The notes below the pieces were generated by a model that saw only the letters and a list, made by a program, of their open reading frames with translations, had not been told where the DNA came from and ran no database searches. Of a DNA stretch of 64,000 nt, positions 61,153 to 64,000 are shown in pieces. Source of the DNA: Salinimicrobium soli (GTDB lineage Bacteria > Bacteroidota > Bacteroidia > Flavobacteriales > Flavobacteriaceae); the NCBI RefSeq assembly GCF_048323655.1, contig NZ_JBLUWW010000001.1, positions 62,001-126,000 on the forward strand, given 5' to 3'. The position numbers were made by a program, and so were the translations under genes. Every line of letters begins with the position of its first letter. The stretch's first letter is position 1.

Positions 61153-61728
61153 TTATACCTTTTTCACAAATTTAGTGAGAATGACGATCTGCTGTCCTTC
61201 CACTTTCCCTTCTATTTGTTCAGGATTGTCGTGCACCAAAGAAACTCTTCTTACTGCAGTACCTCTTTTTGCTACGAGACTGGAACCTTTCACATTCAGA
61301 TCTTTTATCAGGACCACTGTATCTCCTGACTCGATGGTTACCCCGTTGCTATCTTTATGAACAACACCTCCCGAACTTTCAGTAGAGGTCTGCCCCGCTT
61401 TTGCCCAGGCCAGTAATTCCTCATCCATATACATCATGTCCAGTAGGTCCTGAGGCCAGCCTTCCCCACGAAGCCTGTTCAACATTCGCCACGCCATTAC
61501 CTGCACGGCAGGAACTGTGCTCCACATACTGTCATTCAAACAACGCCAGTGGTTAGCTTCTACTTTTTCAGGATCTTCAATTTGTTCTTTGCAGTTTCCG
61601 CAGATCAATATGTCATTTTCAGTATTTGCAGGAGAATCGGGCACTTCAAATACCTGTAGATCTTCTTTGGAACCACATAATTCACACTGCGATCCGCTTC
61701 GTTGGAATAACTCTTGTTCCAGGCTCAT
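61153..61728 (-). CDS. PhnA-like zinc-ribbon protein
   Basis: 191 residues: two CxxC knuckles (CELCG, CGNCKE) in the N-terminal zinc ribbon, a middle helical part with HWRCLNDSMWSTVPAVQVMAW, and the C-terminal PhnA/YjdM domain (DSNGVTIESGDTVVLIKDL ... AVRRVSLVHD). Despite the old name, phosphonate use is doubtful for this family. Alone on the minus strand beside the REP region. Confidence 0.87.
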   Translation of the reverse strand: MSLEQELFQRSGSQCELCGSKEDLQVFEVPDSPANTENDILICGNCKEQIEDPEKVEANHWRCLNDSMWSTVPAVQVMAWRMLNRLRGEGWPQDLLDMMYMDEELLAWAKAGQTSTESSGGVVHKDSNGVTIESGDTVVLIKDLNVKGSSLVAKRGTAVRRVSLVHDNPEQIEGKVEGQQIVILTKFVKKV

Positions 61729-61760
61729 TGTTCAAATTTTATTGTGCCGCAAAGGTAGTT

Positions 61761-61960
61761 CTTTTCTTCTGCTGAACCACGGCACGGATCACAGTGCTTT
61801 TCTTCTGCAGAACCACGTCACGGATCACAGATCCGCGACAGCTTTGTTTACTTATTAGCTAGCGCGGATTTGCAATCCGCGCTGAGTTATATAAAAAAAT
61901 TGAAAAAACGTCACGGATCACGGATCAAAAAAACGTCACGGATCACAGATCCGCGCCGGC
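61761..61960 (-). repeat. REP-like palindromic repeats, left of RAYT
   Basis: One full unit at 61792-61887: head with CTTTTCTTCTGCAGAACCA, hairpin 1 CGGATC-ACA-GATCCG (61821-61835), spacer, hairpin 2 GCGCGGATT-TGC-AATCCGCGC (61862-61882), tail GCTGAGTT. A second degenerate head precedes it (61761-61790), and two hairpin-1 copies follow at 61908-61927 (partial) and 61933-61957. Confidence 0.85.
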
Positions 61961-61970
61961 TTAAACTCTT

Positions 61971-62516
61971 TCAAAAATCGAGAAGCACCACCTCCAGATC
62001 TCCTTTTTGTCCTGTGTAGTCACGTGCAGAGCTGTACAGGTAATCCTCCGGTTTTGCCACGATTCTTTCCTTCACCGGATTATTGTGGGTGTAGTTTAAT
62101 TTTTGCAGAATAAATTTTTGAGAGAACAATTGTTCGGCATGATAACCATCCTGCCATACTTTGTATTTCTGATTTCTCTTCAGACGGTAACAGGCATCTT
62201 CAAAATATTTCAGCATCCATTCACGACGACTTTCCGGTTCTACGAGCTTTATAACTTCTTTTGAAGTAAACTTTTTAAAGTCACGCATGATCTCAGGAAG
62301 AGTAATTTCTCCTACTGCTTTACACAGCATGTGAAAATGGTTGGACATTATGCAATAAGCATAAATCTCCAATCCTTTTTCTTTTTGACAAAATTGGAGA
62401 TTTTTGATCAGCATATCTTTTTGATAAGGCCGTGTAAATACATCCACCCACCCCACAGTAGTTAGCGTTACAAAATAACCTACATCAGGTTCTGTGGCTT
62501 TGTATTTTGTAGACAT
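61971..62516 (-). CDS. REP-associated tyrosine transposase (RAYT, Y1/HUH)
   Basis: 181 residues. HUH motif His60-Phe-His62 in CIMSNHFHMLCK; candidate nucleophile tyrosines at 125 (WQDGYHAEQ) and 142 (NYTHNNPVKERI); SSARDY near the end. This order is the TnpA-REP/RAYT pattern of single-copy Y1 enzymes that act on REP palindromes rather than on insertion-sequence ends. No IS200-type ends are seen. Flanked on both sides by the matching palindromes, which makes a REPtron-like unit. Confidence 0.92.
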   Translation of the reverse strand: MSTKYKATEPDVGYFVTLTTVGWVDVFTRPYQKDMLIKNLQFCQKEKGLEIYAYCIMSNHFHMLCKAVGEITLPEIMRDFKKFTSKEVIKLVEPESRREWMLKYFEDACYRLKRNQKYKVWQDGYHAEQLFSQKFILQKLNYTHNNPVKERIVAKPEDYLYSSARDYTGQKGDLEVVLLDF

Positions 62517-62536
62517 ACAACAAGATAGTATTAATT

Positions 62537-63050
62537 CACGTCACGGATCAAGAATGAAAAAAGAACACGTCACGTCACAGTGCTTTTCTTCTGCAGAACT
62601 ACGTCACGGATCAAAGATCCGCGACAGCTGTGATTCGTTAGCCCGGATTTACAATCCGTGCTGAGTTCTCAAAAATAATTATAAAAAGGAAGGAAAAGGT
62701 CACAGAACGCAGTGCTTTTCTGCTGCAGAACTACGTCACGGATCGCAGATCCGCGACAGCCTGATAGTCAGCGCAGATTTCCAATCCGTGCTGAGTTCTC
62801 AAAAAATAAATATAAAGAGAAAAAAACATCAAATAGCGTAGATCTAAAAAAGAAACCTCACGAATCACCTGCTTTTCTTCTGCAGAACCACATCACGGAT
62901 CGCAGATCCGCGACAGCATTGTAGTGCAGGTTTGACAGCGCGGATTTACAATCCGTGCTGAGTCTAAAAAAAATGAAAAAACGTCACGGATCGCAGATCC
63001 GCGACAGCTGTGATTCGTTAGCGCGGATTTGCAATCCGAGCTGAGTTTTC
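62537..63050 (-). repeat. REP-like palindromic repeat array, right of RAYT
   Basis: A partial copy (62537-62550), then units at 62578-62670, 62710-62800, 62868-62966 and a headless unit at 62980-63050. Each has head, hairpin 1 (CGGATCGCAGATCCG or a variant), a 20-30 bp spacer, hairpin 2 (GCGCGGATTTACAATCCGTGC or a variant) and CTGAGTT-A-run. Compensating and non-compensating changes occur in the stems (for example GCCCGG in the first). Everything lies between RAYT and the DUF885 gene; no ORF in it is convincing. Confidence 0.88.
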
Positions 63051-63077
63051 TGTCAAAAATAATTTGTAAAACCTTCC

Positions 63078-64000
63078 TTATTTCAAACTCTTCTCAATGT
63101 ATGCATTCACTCTCTCCTCCAAAATTGGAAGTGTCACGGTACCCTGCTCCAAAATCACTTCATGAAAATCGCGGATGTTGAAGTCGGGACCTAAGGCCTC
63201 TTCAGCTTTTTTTCGCAATTCCTGTATCTTCATTTCTCCAATTTTATAAGACACTGCCTGTCCCGGCCAGGAGATGTAGCGATCAACTTCGGTATTGATA
63301 TTATGTAGGGATAGTGCTGTATTTTCCTTCAGGAAATTCACTGCCTGTTCCCGGGTCCAGCCAAGGGCGTGAATTCCGGTATCAACAACCAACCTTCCGG
63401 CGCGCCATTGCTCATAGGTTAGTTTTCCGAAGCGCTCATAAGGAGTCGTATATATTCCCATCTCTTCAGCTAAAGACTCCGAATACAAGCCCCAGCCTTC
63501 TCCATACGCAGAGAGATACATGTTCCTGCGAAATTCCGGAATACTGTCTCCCATTTCTTTGTTGAGTGCTCCCTGCAGGTGGTGCCCGGGTACTGCTTCA
63601 TGGGCGGTTAATGACGGCAGCACATACAGGGGCCTGTTTGCAAGATTATAGGTATTCACCCAATAGTAGCCGGGCTCGGTGTCTTCAGAAGAACCCACAT
63701 ATCTTCCGGTAGTGTACTTAGGCGCAATGGCATCGGGAACCGGCGCTACCCCATAAGGCTGTCTCGGCAACTTCTTAAAATACTTTGGCAACTGGGCATC
63801 AATTCGCTTGGCAATATCTCTGGCTTCCTTCAGCAATTCTTCAGGGGTTTCCGCATAAAACTGTTTGTCTGTGCGAAGGAATTGAATAAAATCTTCAAAA
63901 CTCCCTTCAAAACCCACTTCTGCAATGATCTTTTTCATTTCACCTTTGATCCTTGCCACTTCTTTTAATCCCATCTCATGGATCTCCTCTGCGGAAAGAT
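63078..64000 (-). CDS. DUF885 family peptidase, C-terminal part, cut by window edge
   Basis: Open from the right edge to a stop at 63078, about 306 codons visible; the reading frame continues before the ATG at 63974 (LSAEEIHEMGLKEVARIKGE matches the family), so that ATG is internal. The zinc-binding motif HEAVPGHHLQ and YGEGWGLYSESLAEEMG (Glu) are diagnostic, with WPGQAVSYKIGEMKI near the end. Members are exported M-type peptidases of broad Bacteroidota distribution. Start and signal peptide lie outside the window. Confidence 0.92.
   Translation of the reverse strand, partial: LSAEEIHEMGLKEVARIKGEMKKIIAEVGFEGSFEDFIQFLRTDKQFYAETPEELLKEARDIAKRIDAQLPKYFKKLPRQPYGVAPVPDAIAPKYTTGRYVGSSEDTEPGYYWVNTYNLANRPLYVLPSLTAHEAVPGHHLQGALNKEMGDSIPEFRRNMYLSAYGEGWGLYSESLAEEMGIYTTPYERFGKLTYEQWRAGRLVVDTGIHALGWTREQAVNFLKENTALSLHNINTEVDRYISWPGQAVSYKIGEMKIQELRKKAEEALGPDFNIRDFHEVILEQGTVTLPILEERVNAYIEKSLK

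Noticed and set aside
61761..63050. CRISPR array
   Set aside because: Repeats are palindromic pairs with irregular spacers, of unequal length, around a RAYT gene, and no cas genes are present; they fit REP elements.
1..64000. Frequent TTCCGAAG / CTTCGGAA octamers
   Set aside because: Many occur in phase with codons for Phe-Gly or Ser-Glu in genes; I could not separate them from codon bias without a count against a background model.

Overview
The window is a stretch of chromosome from a member of the Bacteroidota, most probably a marine Flavobacteriaceae species of the Gramella / Salegentibacter / Zunongwangia type. The genus is a guess. The evidence is moderate A+T content, promoters of the Bacteroidota type (TAnnTTTG at -7, TTTG about 20 bp upstream), lack of Shine-Dalgarno sites, a mevalonate pathway, TonB-dependent receptors with carboxypeptidase-regulatory-like N-termini, DPP-IV and astacin peptidases, and a long envelope operon (coaX to ppiD-like) that I recall as typical of flavobacteria. 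Both window edges cut genes: a DPP-IV on the left and a DUF885 peptidase on the right.

Layout. 1-3.9 kb: DPP-IV (partial), then HMG-CoA reductase and a GYDIA-type GHMP kinase. 3.9-11.6 kb: a minus-strand operon reading coaX, outer-membrane protein, TPR protein, LptC-like lipoprotein, small membrane protein, CBS/CorC protein, PpiD/SurA-like chaperone. 11.6-12.7 kb: tRNA-Phe followed by a tandem array of about 370-bp modules, each made of a tRNA 3' piece, a terminator and a GIY-YIG nuclease ORF. 12.8-18.1 kb: assorted single genes (ChaN-like, FNT channel, DUF72, EEP phosphatase). 18.2-25.3 kb: two paralogous TonB-type receptors beside a LytS/LytTR pair, with 21-bp-spaced direct repeats upstream of both receptors. 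25.4-35.6 kb: an arsenosugar-type cluster (peroxidase-like, ArsS, glycosyltransferase, MsrB, PNP, flavoprotein, polyferredoxin), then three membrane or soluble glycosyltransferases. 35.5-37.4 kb: an XRE regulator fused through membrane helices to a serine hydrolase. 37.5-41.1 kb: a polyamine operon (speA, speB, deoxyhypusine-synthase-like). 41.1-46.7 kb: pseudouridine synthase, UbiA-type prenyltransferase, mevalonate kinase, diphosphomevalonate decarboxylase, flavoprotein. 46.7-49.9 kb: SDR, SemiSWEET, then a three-gene operon of a GntA/YqcI-like haem N-hydroxylase, a PaiB-like flavoprotein and a DUF1989 protein. 50-57.2 kb: transporters, a lipoprotein/astacin pair, CPBP protease, XRE regulator, tRNA-Leu. 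57.4-64 kb: M20 dipeptidase, BlaI/M56 regulatory pair, PhnA-like protein, and a REP-associated (RAYT) transposase embedded in its own palindromic repeats.

The most unusual signals are the tRNA-Phe/GIY-YIG tandem modules, a 15-bp palindrome AAAAATGnCATTTTT found perfectly four times in coding and non-coding DNA, the RAYT/REP locus, the probable LytTR operators shared by two receptor paralogues, the N-hydroxylase operon and the arsenosugar cluster. All functions are inferred from reading the sequence; no database search was run.
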